Positions 25,173-33,997 of a DNA stretch of 64,000 nt are shown here, piece by piece. The translations under genes and the position numbers were made by a program. The stretch's first letter is position 1, and each line of letters starts with the position of its first letter. Source of the DNA: Wenxinia marina DSM 24838 (GTDB lineage Bacteria > Pseudomonadota > Alphaproteobacteria > Rhodobacterales > Rhodobacteraceae); assembly GCF_000379485.1 (NCBI RefSeq), contig NZ_KB902282.1:60153-124152 (forward strand), given 5' to 3'. Under the pieces are notes generated by a model. The model made no database searches and had not been told where the DNA came from. It saw nothing but the letters and a program-made list of their open reading frames with translations.

Positions 25173-26090
25173 ATGACCACGCTCGTCTTCGGCCACAAGT
25201 CCCCCGACACCGACTCCACCGGCTCGCCCCTCGTCTGGGCCTGGTACCTCAGCCACGTCGGCACCCCGGCCGAGGCGCGCCTGCTGGGAGAGCCGAACAC
25301 CGAGGCGAAGTTCGTGGCCCAGCGCTGGGGCTTCGACCTGCCGCCGGTGCTCACGGAGGTCGAGGCCGGCCAGCCGGTCGTGATCGTCGACACCAACAAC
25401 CCGGCCGAGCTGCCGGCCGGCATCAACGACGCCGACATCCGCGCCATCATCGACCACCACAAGCTGACCGGCGGGATCGAGACCAAGGCGCCGATCGACA
25501 TCACGATCCGCCCGCTGGCCTGCACCGCCACCATCATGTTCGACCTGATGGGCGCCGACGCCGCGCAGATGCCGGACGGGATCAAGGGCCTGATCCTGTC
25601 CTGCATCCTCAGCGACACGCTGGAATTCCGCTCGCCCACGACGACGCCGGTCGACCGCGGCCTGGCCGAGCAGCTGGCGGGGGAGCTGGGCGTCGACATC
25701 CCCTCCTTCGCGGCCGAGATGTTCGCGGCGAAGTCCGATGTGTCGTCCTTCTCGGACGCCGAGCTGCTGCGGATGGATTCCAAGGAATACACCGTCGGCG
25801 GCAAGGACTTCCGCGTCTCCGTCCTCGAAACGACCTCGCCGGGCACCGTGCTGGACCGCAAGGACTCGCTGATGAAATCGATGGAGGACGTGGCCCGCGA
25901 GGACGGCGCCGACCAGGTGCTGCTGTTCGTCGTCGACATCCTGAACGAGGAGGCGACGCTGCTCGTCCCGAACGAGCTGGTGAAGTCGGTCGCCGAGAAG
26001 AGCTTCGGCGCGACGGTCACCGGCGACACGGTGGTCCTGCCCGGCATCATGAGCCGCAAGAAGCAGATCATCCCGAACCTCAAGGTCTGA
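25173..26090 (+). CDS. ppaC: Manganese-dependent inorganic pyrophosphatase (family II)
   Basis: 305 residues. Hydrolyses pyrophosphate, pulling biosynthetic reactions forward. Family II (DHH) motifs: FGHKSPDTDS near the N terminus, VDTNNP, DHHK for the bimetal centre, and the C-terminal substrate-binding SRKKQIIP. No CBS domains. The ATG at 25173 comes after GGAAAG; the canonical MTTLVFGHKSPDTDS start supports it. The HAD gene follows 12 bp later. Confidence 0.95.
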   Translation: MTTLVFGHKSPDTDSTGSPLVWAWYLSHVGTPAEARLLGEPNTEAKFVAQRWGFDLPPVLTEVEAGQPVVIVDTNNPAELPAGINDADIRAIIDHHKLTGGIETKAPIDITIRPLACTATIMFDLMGADAAQMPDGIKGLILSCILSDTLEFRSPTTTPVDRGLAEQLAGELGVDIPSFAAEMFAAKSDVSSFSDAELLRMDSKEYTVGGKDFRVSVLETTSPGTVLDRKDSLMKSMEDVAREDGADQVLLFVVDILNEEATLLVPNELVKSVAEKSFGATVTGDTVVLPGIMSRKKQIIPNLKV

Positions 26091-26102
26091 AGGGGCGCGC
26101 CT

Positions 26103-26984
26103 GTGGTCCGCATCATCGAGAGCATCGCCGAGATCGCCGCGGACTACGACGCCGCCTTCGTCGACCTGTGGGGCTGCATGCACAACGGCGTGCGGGCCTA
26201 TGACGAGGCGGTCGCCGCGATGCGCGGCTTCCGCCGGGGCGGCGGCAAGGTGGTGCTGGTCACCAACGCGCCCCGCCCGCGCGGCGCGGTGGCGCGGCAG
26301 CTGGACCAGATCGGCGTGCCGGAGGATTGCTGGGACGTCATCGCGACCTCGGGCGACAGCGCGCGGGCGGCGATGTTCCGGGGCGTCGTCGGCCGCAAGG
26401 TCTGGTTCATGGGCGACCCCGACACCGACCTGTCCTTCTTCGACCCGCTGAAGATCGCCCGCGACCCGGTGGAGATCGAGCGGGTGGAACTGGATGAGGC
26501 CGAGGGCATCGTCTGCTGCGGGCCGTTCGATTCGCAGGAGCATCCGTCGGCCCTGCGGCCGCAGCTTCTGGCGGCGAAGACGCGGGGGCTGAAGCTGCTC
26601 TGCGCGAACCCCGACATCGTGGTCGACCGCGGCGACAGCCGGGAGTGGTGCGCCGGCGCCATCGCGGCGCTCTATACCGAGATGGGCGGCGAGAGCCTGT
26701 ATTTCGGCAAGCCGCATCCGCCGATCTACGACCTCGCCCGCCAGCGCCTCGCCGGCGAGGGGGCGACCGTGTCGGACGGCCGCATCCTGTGCATCGGCGA
26801 CGGCATCCGCACCGACATCCTCGGCGCGCAGGGCGAGGACCTGGATTCGCTGTTCATCACCGGCGGCCTCGCCGCCGAGGAGACCGACACGGCGCCCGGC
26901 GGGCAGCCAGACCCCGCCCGGCTGGACGCGTACCTCGCGTCCGAACAGGTGACGCCAACCTTCGCCATCGGCTTCCTGCGCTGA
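26103..26984 (+). CDS. HAD superfamily (class IIA) hydrolase, TIGR01459 type
   Basis: 293 residues. The nucleophile motif is DLWGCMHNG (D-x-W-G), followed by VLVTNAPRPRG for motif II, and FGKPHPPIYDLA plus CIGDGIRTDILGA for motifs III/IV. It is of the NagD/p-nitrophenyl phosphatase class; alphaproteobacterial members of this subfamily are of unknown substrate, probably sugar phosphates. Starts at a GTG. Likely co-transcribed with ppaC, 12 bp upstream. Confidence 0.85.
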   Translation: MVRIIESIAEIAADYDAAFVDLWGCMHNGVRAYDEAVAAMRGFRRGGGKVVLVTNAPRPRGAVARQLDQIGVPEDCWDVIATSGDSARAAMFRGVVGRKVWFMGDPDTDLSFFDPLKIARDPVEIERVELDEAEGIVCCGPFDSQEHPSALRPQLLAAKTRGLKLLCANPDIVVDRGDSREWCAGAIAALYTEMGGESLYFGKPHPPIYDLARQRLAGEGATVSDGRILCIGDGIRTDILGAQGEDLDSLFITGGLAAEETDTAPGGQPDPARLDAYLASEQVTPTFAIGFLR

Positions 26985-27128
26985 GTCCGGCGGCGGCGGC
27001 TCGCCGCCGCCCTTGACTTTCCGCAACAGCAAAGAAATTTTATTGCTCCATAGGCGCCTTGCGCGCCCGATCCTTACCGAGGCGCCGCCACGCTCGACCG
27101 GACCGCTAACGACCCCCGCGACACGATC

Positions 27129-27542
27129 GTGATCGAGGAGATCGAGATCGGCATGGTGCGCAGCCTCACCAAGGTCGTGACCGACCGCGACATCGAGCTG
27201 TTCGCCGAGGTCTCGACCGACCGCAACCCGGTCCACCTCGACGACGGCTATGCGCGGGACACGATCTTCCAGGGCCGCATCGCGCACGGGATGCTGACCG
27301 CCGGCCTGATCTCGGCGGTGATCGGCGAGCAGCTTCCGGGGCACGGCACCGTCTATCTCGGCCAGTCGCTGAGATTCCTCGCCCCCGTCCGCCCCGGCGA
27401 TGCGGTGACGGCGGAGGTGGAGGTGACGGCCATCGACAATGCCCGCAGGCGGGTCACGCTGAACACGCGGGCGCTGGTCGCCGGCAGACAGGTGCTTGCC
27501 GGCGAGGCCGTCGTCCTCGCCCTGTCGCGCCGCTTCGACTGA
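27129..27542 (+). CDS. MaoC-like (R)-specific enoyl-CoA hydratase
   Basis: 137 residues with a single hotdog fold. The hydratase-2 catalytic motif is complete: FAEVSTDRNPVHLDDGYA (Asp and His) with FQGRIAHGMLTAGLIS. PhaJ-type enzymes hydrate trans-2-enoyl-CoA to (R)-3-hydroxyacyl-CoA, linking beta-oxidation with polyhydroxyalkanoate or other acyl pools. The start is a GTG at 27129; the reading frame stays open for 25 codons upstream without an ATG, GTG or TTG, so this start is chosen by default. An unusually AT-rich stretch (27030-27045) with TTGACT at 27013 is the probable promoter region. Confidence 0.85.
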   Translation: MIEEIEIGMVRSLTKVVTDRDIELFAEVSTDRNPVHLDDGYARDTIFQGRIAHGMLTAGLISAVIGEQLPGHGTVYLGQSLRFLAPVRPGDAVTAEVEVTAIDNARRRVTLNTRALVAGRQVLAGEAVVLALSRRFD

Positions 27543-27580
27543 CGGTTGCGCCCGGTCGCGGCGGGGACTACCTCGCCGCC

Positions 27581-28519
27581 ATGCGCATCGTCCGCGACAG
27601 CCAGTACGTCCTGCCCGCCGACCGCGGCGCCGCCGCGGCCATCGGCAATTTCGACGGCGTGCATCTCGGCCACCAGGCGGTGCTGGACGTCGCGCGCGAG
27701 GCGGCCAGGACGGCCGGCGCCCGCCTCGGCGTCCTGACGTTCGAGCCGCACCCCCGCCAGCACTTCGCCCCCGGCGGCCCTCCGTTCCGGCTGATGAACG
27801 CCGCCGCCCGCGCCCACCGGCTGGAGAAGCTGGGGGTCGACGTCCTCTACGAGCTGCCGTTCAACGCCGCCCTCGCCGCGCTGACGCCCCGCGCCTTCGC
27901 CGAGGAGATCCTCGCCCGGCGGCTCGGCCTCGCCCACGTGGTCGTCGGACCGGACTTCTGCTTCGGCAAGGACCGGGCCGGCACGGCGGGGCACCTGAGG
28001 GAGTTCGGCACCGACCTCGGCTTCGGCGTCACCATCGCGCCGGTCTTCGCCAATGGCGGGACGCGCGTCAGTTCCACCGCCATCCGCACCGCGCTCAGCG
28101 AGGGCCGGCCGCGAGACGCGGCGGCGATGCTGGGGCACTGGCACCGGCTGGAAGGGACCGTCGTCCGCGGCCACCAGCGCGGGCGCGAACTGGGCTATCC
28201 AACCGCCAACATGGCGATCGACGGGCTGCACCAGCCGCGCTTCGGCGTCTACGCGGTGCTCGCCGACGTCCTGCAGGGCCCGCACAAGGGCCGCTACCAC
28301 GGCGCCGCCTCGATCGGCATCCGGCCGATGTTCGACGGCGACGTGCCGAACTGCGAGACCTTCCTCTTCGACTTCTCGGGCGACCTCTACGGCGCCGAGA
28401 TGTCGGTCGCCCTCGTCGAATGGCTCCGCCCCGAGGCGGTCTTCGACGGCCTGCCCGCGCTGATCGCGCAGATGGACGCCGACTGCGCCCGCGCCCGCGA
28501 GGTGCTGGCGGGTGTCTGA
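27581..28519 (+). CDS. ribF: Bifunctional riboflavin kinase/FAD synthetase
   Basis: 312 residues. Makes FMN from riboflavin and then FAD. The N-terminal nucleotidyltransferase domain has AIGNFDGVHLGHQAVLD (GxFDGVHxGH) and SSTAIRTALSEGRP; the C-terminal kinase domain has GRELGYPTANMAI and NCETFLFDFSGDLYG. It begins 38 bp after the hydratase gene; the next gene starts within its 3' end. Confidence 0.95.
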   Translation: MRIVRDSQYVLPADRGAAAAIGNFDGVHLGHQAVLDVAREAARTAGARLGVLTFEPHPRQHFAPGGPPFRLMNAAARAHRLEKLGVDVLYELPFNAALAALTPRAFAEEILARRLGLAHVVVGPDFCFGKDRAGTAGHLREFGTDLGFGVTIAPVFANGGTRVSSTAIRTALSEGRPRDAAAMLGHWHRLEGTVVRGHQRGRELGYPTANMAIDGLHQPRFGVYAVLADVLQGPHKGRYHGAASIGIRPMFDGDVPNCETFLFDFSGDLYGAEMSVALVEWLRPEAVFDGLPALIAQMDADCARAREVLAGV

Positions 28520-28970
28520 GCTGCGCCCCCGGTTCTGGGAGACGGTGCCGCTCCGCCAGATGACCCGCGCCGAGTGGGAGGGTGTGTGCGACGGCTGCGG
28601 CAAGTGCTGCCTCAACAAGCTCGAGGACGACGACACCGGCGAGGTCGCCCTGACCAACGTCGCCTGCCGGCTGCTGGACGGCGCCACCTGCCGCTGCTCG
28701 CGCTACGAGACGCGGCACGCCTACGTGCCCGAGTGCATCGTCCTGACGCCCAAGACGCTGAGGAAGAACCTCTACTGGCTGCCCGCCACCTGCGCCTACC
28801 GCCTGCTGTGGGAGGGCCGGCCGCTGGAGCCGTGGCACCCGCTGCTGTCCGGCGACCCGGACAGCGTGCACCAGGCGGGGGTCTCGGTGAAGGATCGGAC
28901 GGTCAACGAGGTCGAGGTGGCGGACGAGGACTGGGAAGAGCACATCATCGAGGAGCCGCTGCCGGAGTAG
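28512..28970 (+). CDS. YcgN/UPF0260 family cysteine-rich protein
   Basis: 152 residues starting with a GTG that overlaps the ribF stop by 8 bp. CDGCGKCCLNKLED, CRLLDGATCRCSRYETR and PECIVLTP form the conserved Cys set of UPF0260 (YkgJ-like), expected to bind an iron-sulfur cluster or zinc. Function unknown. The fused arrangement with ribF suggests co-expression and possibly flavin- or iron-linked redox work. Confidence 0.82.
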   Translation: MSELRPRFWETVPLRQMTRAEWEGVCDGCGKCCLNKLEDDDTGEVALTNVACRLLDGATCRCSRYETRHAYVPECIVLTPKTLRKNLYWLPATCAYRLLWEGRPLEPWHPLLSGDPDSVHQAGVSVKDRTVNEVEVADEDWEEHIIEEPLPE

Positions 28971-29002
28971 GTGGCGGCGGGGCGACGGTCGCGCGTATGG
29001 AA

Positions 29003-29201
29003 CGGGGTCCCGGGTCAGGCCCGGGACGCGATGAGAAGAGCGCCACCGATCTCGAGAATACCCGCCCCGGGCCCTGAGCCGGGGCCTCGCGCGGCTTGGC
29101 GCTCCGCCCATCGGGGTCCCGGGTCAGGCCCGGGACGCGATGAGAAGAGCGCCACCGATCTCGAGAATACCCGCCCCGGCCCTGAGCCGGGGCCTCGCGC
29201 C
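29003..29201. repeat. Two direct copies of a ~90-bp REP-like element
   Basis: Near-identical units at about 29003-29093 and 29112-29201, separated by 19 bp, differing by one inserted G in the first copy. Each unit holds two palindromes: A, arms GTCCCGGG/CCCGGGAC around TCAGG, and B, CCCCGG..CCTGAGCCGGGG. Palindrome A recurs (inverted, truncated) at 63707-63724 and palindrome B in 62096-62169, so this is a dispersed repeat family. Confidence 0.8.
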
Positions 29202-29281
29202 GCCAGGACCGCCCCCGCCCGCTTGCCTTCCCCGCCCGCCGGTGCCACCCCTGCCCGGCCACGAGCCAAGAGGTCACGCCG

Positions 29282-30328
29282 ATGTTCTTCGCCTCCGACA
29301 ATGCCGGTCCCGCCCACCCCAGGGTGCTGGAGGCGGTGACCCGCGCCAACGACGGCTACCGCATGGGCTATGGCGCGGACGCCGAGATGGCGGAGGTGCG
29401 GCAGGCGATCCGCGACCTGTTCGAGGCGCCCGAGGCGGCGGTGTATCTCGTCGCCACCGGCACGGCGGCGAATGCGCTGATCCTCGGCACGCTGGCGCAG
29501 CCGTGGGAGACGATCTTCTGCACCAAGATGGCCCACATCAACGAGGACGAGTGCAACGCGCCCGAGTTCTACACCGGCGGCGCCAAGCTGACCGTGGTGC
29601 CGGACGAGCGGGCCAAGATGACCCCCGACGCCTTGCGCGCCGCCATCGAGGGCGAGGAGACGCGCGGCGTCCACGGGCCGCAGCGCGGGCCGGTGGCGAT
29701 CACGCAGGTCACCGAGAAGGGGACGGTCCACAGCGTGGACGAAATCGCGGCCCTGTCGGCGGTGGCCAAGGAGTACGGCCTGAAGGTCCATCTCGATGGC
29801 GCGCGGTTCGGCAATGCCGTCGCCGCGCTCGGCTGCACACCGGCCGAGATGTCGTGGAAGGCCGGCGTCGACGCGGTCAGCTTCGGCGGCACCAAGAACG
29901 GCTGCATGGGCGTCGAGGCGTGCATCTTCTTCGACCCCGCCCATGCCTGGGAGTTCGAGCTGCGGCGCAAGCGCGGGGCGCATCTGTTCTCCAAGCACCG
30001 CTACCTCTCGGCGCAGATGCAGGGCTACCTCGCGGACGGCCTGTGGCTGGAGCTGGCGGGGCGGGCGAACGCGGCCTGCGCGCGGCTGGCGGCGGGGCTG
30101 TCGGGCCGCAACGACGTGCGGCTGCCGTGGGGCGCCGAGGCGAACATGATCTTCTTCGAAGCGCCCCGGGCGGTGCACCGGCGGCTGCTGGACGGCGGCG
30201 CGACGTACTACGTGATGTCGGGCGATCCGGAGACCGGGCCGGACGACGCGTGGCTGACCGGTCGGCTGGTCTGCGACTGGTCGATGGACGAGGACGGGGT
30301 GGACCGGTTCCTGGGATTGCTCCCGTAA
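29282..30328 (+). CDS. ltaE: Low-specificity L-threonine aldolase
   Basis: 348 residues. PLP-dependent cleavage of threonine or allo-threonine to glycine and acetaldehyde. N terminus MFFASDNAGPAHPRVLEAV; HLDGARFGNAVAAL holds the PLP-binding Asp and Arg; the Schiff-base Lys lies in SFGGTKNGCMGVEA. Length fits the family. The stop codon touches a hairpin that fills the whole space to the convergent hydrolase. Two REP-like repeats lie just upstream. Confidence 0.9.
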   Translation: MFFASDNAGPAHPRVLEAVTRANDGYRMGYGADAEMAEVRQAIRDLFEAPEAAVYLVATGTAANALILGTLAQPWETIFCTKMAHINEDECNAPEFYTGGAKLTVVPDERAKMTPDALRAAIEGEETRGVHGPQRGPVAITQVTEKGTVHSVDEIAALSAVAKEYGLKVHLDGARFGNAVAALGCTPAEMSWKAGVDAVSFGGTKNGCMGVEACIFFDPAHAWEFELRRKRGAHLFSKHRYLSAQMQGYLADGLWLELAGRANAACARLAAGLSGRNDVRLPWGAEANMIFFEAPRAVHRRLLDGGATYYVMSGDPETGPDDAWLTGRLVCDWSMDEDGVDRFLGLLP

Positions 30329-30374
30329 GGTGGGTGAAACCCACCGCGACGGGCGCAGGTGGGTTTCACCCACC
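30329..30374. repeat. Hairpin filling the gap between two convergent stop codons
   Basis: GGTGGGTGAAACCCACC (30329-30345) and its exact complement GGTGGGTTTCACCCACC (30358-30374) flank a 12-base loop; each arm is itself a 7-bp hairpin. The element begins on the base after the ltaE stop and ends on the base before the hydrolase stop. Likely a bidirectional terminator or an inserted repeat of the GGTGGGT type seen in many proteobacteria. Confidence 0.75.
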
Positions 30375-31121
30375 CTACATCATCGCCGCCACCTCGCCGG
30401 GATGCGTGAGCGTCACCATGTGACCGCCGCCGGGGATGACCGTCTCGCGGGCGTCCGGCAGGCGCGCCATCAGCCCGGCATGGATGTCGGCCACCACCGG
30501 ATGCGTCTCGCTCCCGCGGATCAGGTGGACCGGCACCGCGAGGTCCCGAAGCCGCGGCACCACCGCGCCGGAATCGCCCATGATGCCGGCCTCGGCGGCC
30601 TCGATCAGCGGCATCCGCCGCGCCGCGTCCCTGCGGGCGGCGCGGTCCATCCGCGCCCAGACCCCCGGCCCCCAGAGGGCGAGGAACGCCTCGGCGGCGG
30701 CGGCGGGATTGCCCGCGGCGATCTGCGCCCGCACCTCCGCGTAGCCCGCTTCATGATCCCGCGCCGCCGGCGTGTCGCCCGCCGCGGCGAACATCACCGG
30801 CTCGATCAGCGTGAGGCGGGAGACCATGCCCGGCCGCTCGATCGCCAGCCGCAGCGCCACGGTGCCGCCGAAGGAATGGCCGATCAGGTGCATCCCCGCC
30901 TCCGCCAGCGGCGCCACCGCCTCCACGCAGGCGGCATGGTAGTCGCCCTGCCCGTCCCAGTCGGGCGAGCGGCCGTGTCCCGGCAGGTCCGGCACCACCA
31001 TCGTCATCCGGTCCGCCAGCGCCCCGGCCAGCGGCATCAGCCGCTCGGACCGCGACAACCCGCCATGCAGCAGAAGCGCGGCCTCCGCCCCGCGCCCCAC
31101 CCGCGCGACGTGCAGCGTCAC
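30375..31121 (-). CDS. Alpha/beta hydrolase
   Basis: 248 residues. Canonical fold features: LLLHGGLSRS oxyanion loop, VPDLPGHGRSP, nucleophile Ser in IGHSFGGTVALR and His in PGGGHMVTL. It could be an esterase, lactonase or C-C hydrolase; substrate unknown. Starts at a GTG overlapping the stop of the upstream isomerase gene (GTGA), so the two are coupled, which favours a shared (perhaps aromatic or glutathione-linked) catabolic function. Confidence 0.8.
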   Translation of the reverse strand: MTLHVARVGRGAEAALLLHGGLSRSERLMPLAGALADRMTMVVPDLPGHGRSPDWDGQGDYHAACVEAVAPLAEAGMHLIGHSFGGTVALRLAIERPGMVSRLTLIEPVMFAAAGDTPAARDHEAGYAEVRAQIAAGNPAAAAEAFLALWGPGVWARMDRAARRDAARRMPLIEAAEAGIMGDSGAVVPRLRDLAVPVHLIRGSETHPVVADIHAGLMARLPDARETVIPGGGHMVTLTHPGEVAAMM

Positions 31122-31717
31122 AGCGTCCCGGACAGGTACGCGTCGAGGTCGGGGATGCGGTCCTGGCCCCAGAACCGCTCGTCCGTGTCGGTGATGTAGA
31201 ACGGCGTGCCGAAGACGCCGCGGTTCACCGCCTCCTCAAGGTTCGAGGCATACGTCTCGGCCCCCATCATCAGGCCCTTGTCGGCGAGCGAGGGATCGAA
31301 GCCCGCCGCCTCCAGCCGGGCCCGGATCACCCGGTCGTCGGCGATGTCGAGGTCCTCGGCCCAGCAGGCCGAGCCGAACGAGTGCAGCAGCCGGCCGAGA
31401 TCGCCGCCGCCGGCGTCCTGCGCCGCGATCAGCGCGTAGGCCGCCGGCGCGCCGTTGGTCGGCCAATGCGCCGGGTGCAGCTTCAGCGGCAGCCCCGTCT
31501 TCGCCGACTGCCGCCGCAGTTCCTGCGCGCGGTAGTCCGTCCGGGCGACGTGCCGGTCCTTCGGGGCGGTGCCGCCGGTCCGGGTGAACAGCGCCATGAT
31601 GTCGAGCGGCTTGTAGGTGATCGTGGCCCCGTGCTTCGCCGCCACCTCCTCCATCCGGGTGCCTGCGAGATAGACGTACGGCGAGAGGGTGGAGCAGAAG
31701 TAGTCGATATGCGGCAT
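31118..31717 (-). CDS. 2-hydroxychromene-2-carboxylate isomerase family protein (DsbA-like, kappa-GST)
   Basis: 199 residues with a DsbA/thioredoxin fold. The N-terminal [21 protein letters not shown] contains the active-site Ser of the family (in place of Cys of DsbA), and [22 protein letters not shown] is the conserved C-terminal region. HCCA isomerases use glutathione in naphthalene breakdown; most genomic homologues have unknown substrates. First gene of a two-gene unit with the hydrolase and divergent from prs. Confidence 0.83.
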   Translation of the reverse strand: MPHIDYFCSTLSPYVYLAGTRMEEVAAKHGATITYKPLDIMALFTRTGGTAPKDRHVARTDYRAQELRRQSAKTGLPLKLHPAHWPTNGAPAAYALIAAQDAGGGDLGRLLHSFGSACWAEDLDIADDRVIRARLEAAGFDPSLADKGLMMGAETYASNLEEAVNRGVFGTPFYITDTDERFWGQDRIPDLDAYLSGTL

Positions 31718-31836
31718 CTGTGCTGGGGTCCGGACGGGGGAGGGTCTTGCCTCACGGTAGGCATGTGCTAGGCGGTGTCAACGTCACGAATCCTTTGCAT
31801 GGCGAGGGATTCGGCCCACGGCCCGAGGACCGCCAG

Positions 31837-32856
31837 ATGCCCGTCGTGACCGAGCCCAAGCTCATCTCCGGAAACGCCAACAAGCCTCTCGCCCGGGCCA
31901 TCGCCCGGCGGATGTCGATGCACCGGGGAATGAGCGTCGGGCTCGTCGAGGCGCGGGTGGAGCGGTTCAACGACCAGGAGGTCTTCGTCGAGGTGTATGA
32001 GAACGTCCGCGGCGAGGACATGTTCATCGTCCAGTCGACGTCGAACCCGGCGAACGACAACCTGATGGAACTGCTGATCATGGCGGACGCGCTGCGCCGG
32101 TCGTCGGCGGCGCGGATCACGGCGGTCATCCCCTATTTCGGCTACGCCCGGCAGGACCGGCGGGCCAAGGCGCGGACCCCGATCTCGGCCAAGCTGGTGG
32201 CGAACATGATCGCCGCCGCGGGGATCGAGAGGGTGCTGACGATGGACCTGCACGCGGCGCAGATCCAGGGCTTCTTCGACATCCCGGTCGACAACCTCTA
32301 CGCCTCGCCGATCTTCAGCCTCGACATCCTGCACAACTTCCGCGGCCGGATGGACGACCTGATGGTGGTCTCTCCCGACGTCGGCGGCGTGGCCCGCGCG
32401 CGCGAACTGGCCAAGCGGATCGGCGCGCCGCTGTCGATCGTCGACAAGCGGCGCGAGAAGGCGGGCGAGATCGCCGAGATGACCATCATCGGCGAGGTCG
32501 CCGGAAAGACCTGCCTCATCGTCGACGACATCTGCGACACCGCCGGCACCCTGTGCAAGGCGGCGCAGCTGCTGACGGAGCACGGGGCGACCGAGGTGCA
32601 CTCCTACATCACCCACGGCGTCCTGTCGGGTCCGGCGGTCGAGCGGATCGAGAGTTCGGTCATGAAATCCCTCGTCATCACCGACTCGATCGAGCCTCCG
32701 CCCGCCGTCCTGGGCTGCCGCAACATCCGGATCGTGCCCACGGCGCCCGTCTTCGCGCAGGCGATCCTGAACATCTGGAACGGAACCTCGGTCTCGTCGC
32801 TGTTCGAGCACGAGACGCTGGGGCCGATCTACGAAGGCATGTACACGGCCGCCTGA
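31837..32856 (+). CDS. prs: Ribose-phosphate pyrophosphokinase
   Basis: 339 residues. Makes PRPP for purine, pyrimidine, NAD, histidine and tryptophan synthesis. Motifs: [32 protein letters not shown] and the PRPP loop [13 protein letters not shown] at 31837 with GAGGA upstream gives the usual N terminus ([17 protein letters not shown]); a longer frame starting at 31720 runs into the upstream divergent promoter region. Length is typical of alphaproteobacterial Prs. Confidence 0.95.
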   Translation: MPVVTEPKLISGNANKPLARAIARRMSMHRGMSVGLVEARVERFNDQEVFVEVYENVRGEDMFIVQSTSNPANDNLMELLIMADALRRSSAARITAVIPYFGYARQDRRAKARTPISAKLVANMIAAAGIERVLTMDLHAAQIQGFFDIPVDNLYASPIFSLDILHNFRGRMDDLMVVSPDVGGVARARELAKRIGAPLSIVDKRREKAGEIAEMTIIGEVAGKTCLIVDDICDTAGTLCKAAQLLTEHGATEVHSYITHGVLSGPAVERIESSVMKSLVITDSIEPPPAVLGCRNIRIVPTAPVFAQAILNIWNGTSVSSLFEHETLGPIYEGMYTAA

Positions 32857-32894
32857 CCGGCACCTCCCCTCCTCGAAGTCCTGCGGGCGCGAAC

Positions 32895-32919
32895 GGAACT
32901 TCGCGCCTCACGCGGCGTT
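32895..32919 (+). promoter_or_regulatory. EcfG-type general-stress promoter
   Basis: GGAAC (32895-32899), 16-bp spacer, CGTT (32916-32919), about 95 bp before the first of three membrane-associated stress-type genes. Matches the alphaproteobacterial EcfG consensus. Confidence 0.65.
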
Positions 32920-33014
32920 GATCGCCCGATTGGACGAGATTGTCATCTCCGCGACGCGGCATGGCCACCCGGGCACATGCCGCCGCTCTCGGAAATCTTT
33001 CGAGGAGGCACACG

Positions 33015-33569
33015 ATGGCTACGAAAGACGAAATCGGCAACGCCGCCCGCGACGAAGCGGACAAGGTCAGCGCCGCCGCGCGCGACACCGCGCACGAGAT
33101 CGCGGATGCCGCCAAGCGGACCGGCCGCGATGCGCAGGCCGCCGTGACCGACGAGGTCCGCCGGCGCGGCGAGTCCGCCAAGTCCGCGACCGCTGACGAG
33201 ATCCACACCGTGTCCGAGGCGCTGCGCAAGGCGGCGCGCGACCTGCAGGACGGCTCTCCGCAGGAGCGGACGTTCGGCTACCTCGCCGACAACCTCGCGA
33301 CCATGAGCGACACGGTCCGCGACAAGGACATCGGCGAGATGGTCGACGACCTGAGCGCCTTTGCCCGCCGCAACCCCCTGATGTTCCTCGGCGCCTCGGC
33401 GCTGGTCGGCTTCGCCGTCGCCCGTTTCGGTCGCGCCTCGCGCCCCGAACCCGAGCTGGCGTCGCCCGCGACCCGGACCCAGCCGGGCATGACCAGCGCG
33501 CCCTACACCCCCGGCGCCGGTCCGGCCAAGCCGTCCGGCACTCCGGGCGTAACCCACGGAGCGGCGTGA
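33015..33569 (+). CDS. YqjD/ElaB-like membrane-anchored stress protein
   Basis: 184 residues: an amphipathic, Ala/Asp/Arg-rich helical N-terminal half (ARDTAHEIADAAKRTGRDAQ) followed by one membrane segment (NPLMFLGASALVGFAVARF) and a Pro/Thr/Gly-rich tail. The pattern (ARRNPLMF before the helix) is that of rhizobial nutrient-deprivation-induced proteins and of the DUF883 group, some of which tether ribosomes to the inner membrane. Strong GAGGAGG ribosome-binding site. First gene of an operon behind an EcfG-like promoter. Confidence 0.75.
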   Translation: MATKDEIGNAARDEADKVSAAARDTAHEIADAAKRTGRDAQAAVTDEVRRRGESAKSATADEIHTVSEALRKAARDLQDGSPQERTFGYLADNLATMSDTVRDKDIGEMVDDLSAFARRNPLMFLGASALVGFAVARFGRASRPEPELASPATRTQPGMTSAPYTPGAGPAKPSGTPGVTHGAA

Positions 33570-33997
33570 TGCGCGACGAGACACACCCCACAGACAAGAA
33601 CACGGCGGACAACAGGGGCATCGGTTCGCTCCTGAGCGACGCGATGCAGCATGTGAGCGCACTGGTCCGCGGCGAGATCGACCTCGCCAAGGCCGAGGCG
33701 CGGCAGGCGATGAAGAACGCCGTGGCCGGCATCGCGATGATCGTCGCGGCGGTCGTGGTCGCGATCTGTGCGCTGAACGTCCTGACCGTGGCGCTCGTCG
33801 CCGCGATCGCCGACGGATTCGAGATCGGCACCGGCTGGGCCTCGCTCATCGTCGGCCTGATCTACCTGGTCGTCGTCTGGATCCTCATCGCGGTCGCCCG
33901 AAACCGCCTCAAGCCCGAGAACCTGACCCCGAGCCGGACGGCCCGAAACGTGGCCGACGACGCGCGGGCCATCAAGGAGAGCACCCAACATGGCTGA
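33569..33997 (+). CDS. YqjE/holin-X-like phage-holin family membrane protein
   Basis: 142 residues: an N-terminal helix (LLSDAMQHVSALVRGEIDLAKAEA) typical of the PF07332 group, then two membrane helices (AGIAMIVAAVVVAICALNV and GWASLIVGLIYLVVVWILIAV). Despite the name, such proteins are not phage lysis genes; they accompany YqjD-like partners. The ATG at 33569 overlaps the preceding TGA; the GTG at 33566 is an alternative. The next gene overlaps its end by 8 bp. Confidence 0.78.
   Translation: MRDETHPTDKNTADNRGIGSLLSDAMQHVSALVRGEIDLAKAEARQAMKNAVAGIAMIVAAVVVAICALNVLTVALVAAIADGFEIGTGWASLIVGLIYLVVVWILIAVARNRLKPENLTPSRTARNVADDARAIKESTQHG

Noticed and set aside
28971..29281. CRISPR array
   Set aside because: Only two ~90-bp direct repeats with a 19-bp spacer; repeats are too long and contain REP-like palindromes.
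33569..33997. Prophage holin
   Set aside because: The holin-X-like family is a chromosomal stress-membrane protein family; no phage genes are nearby.
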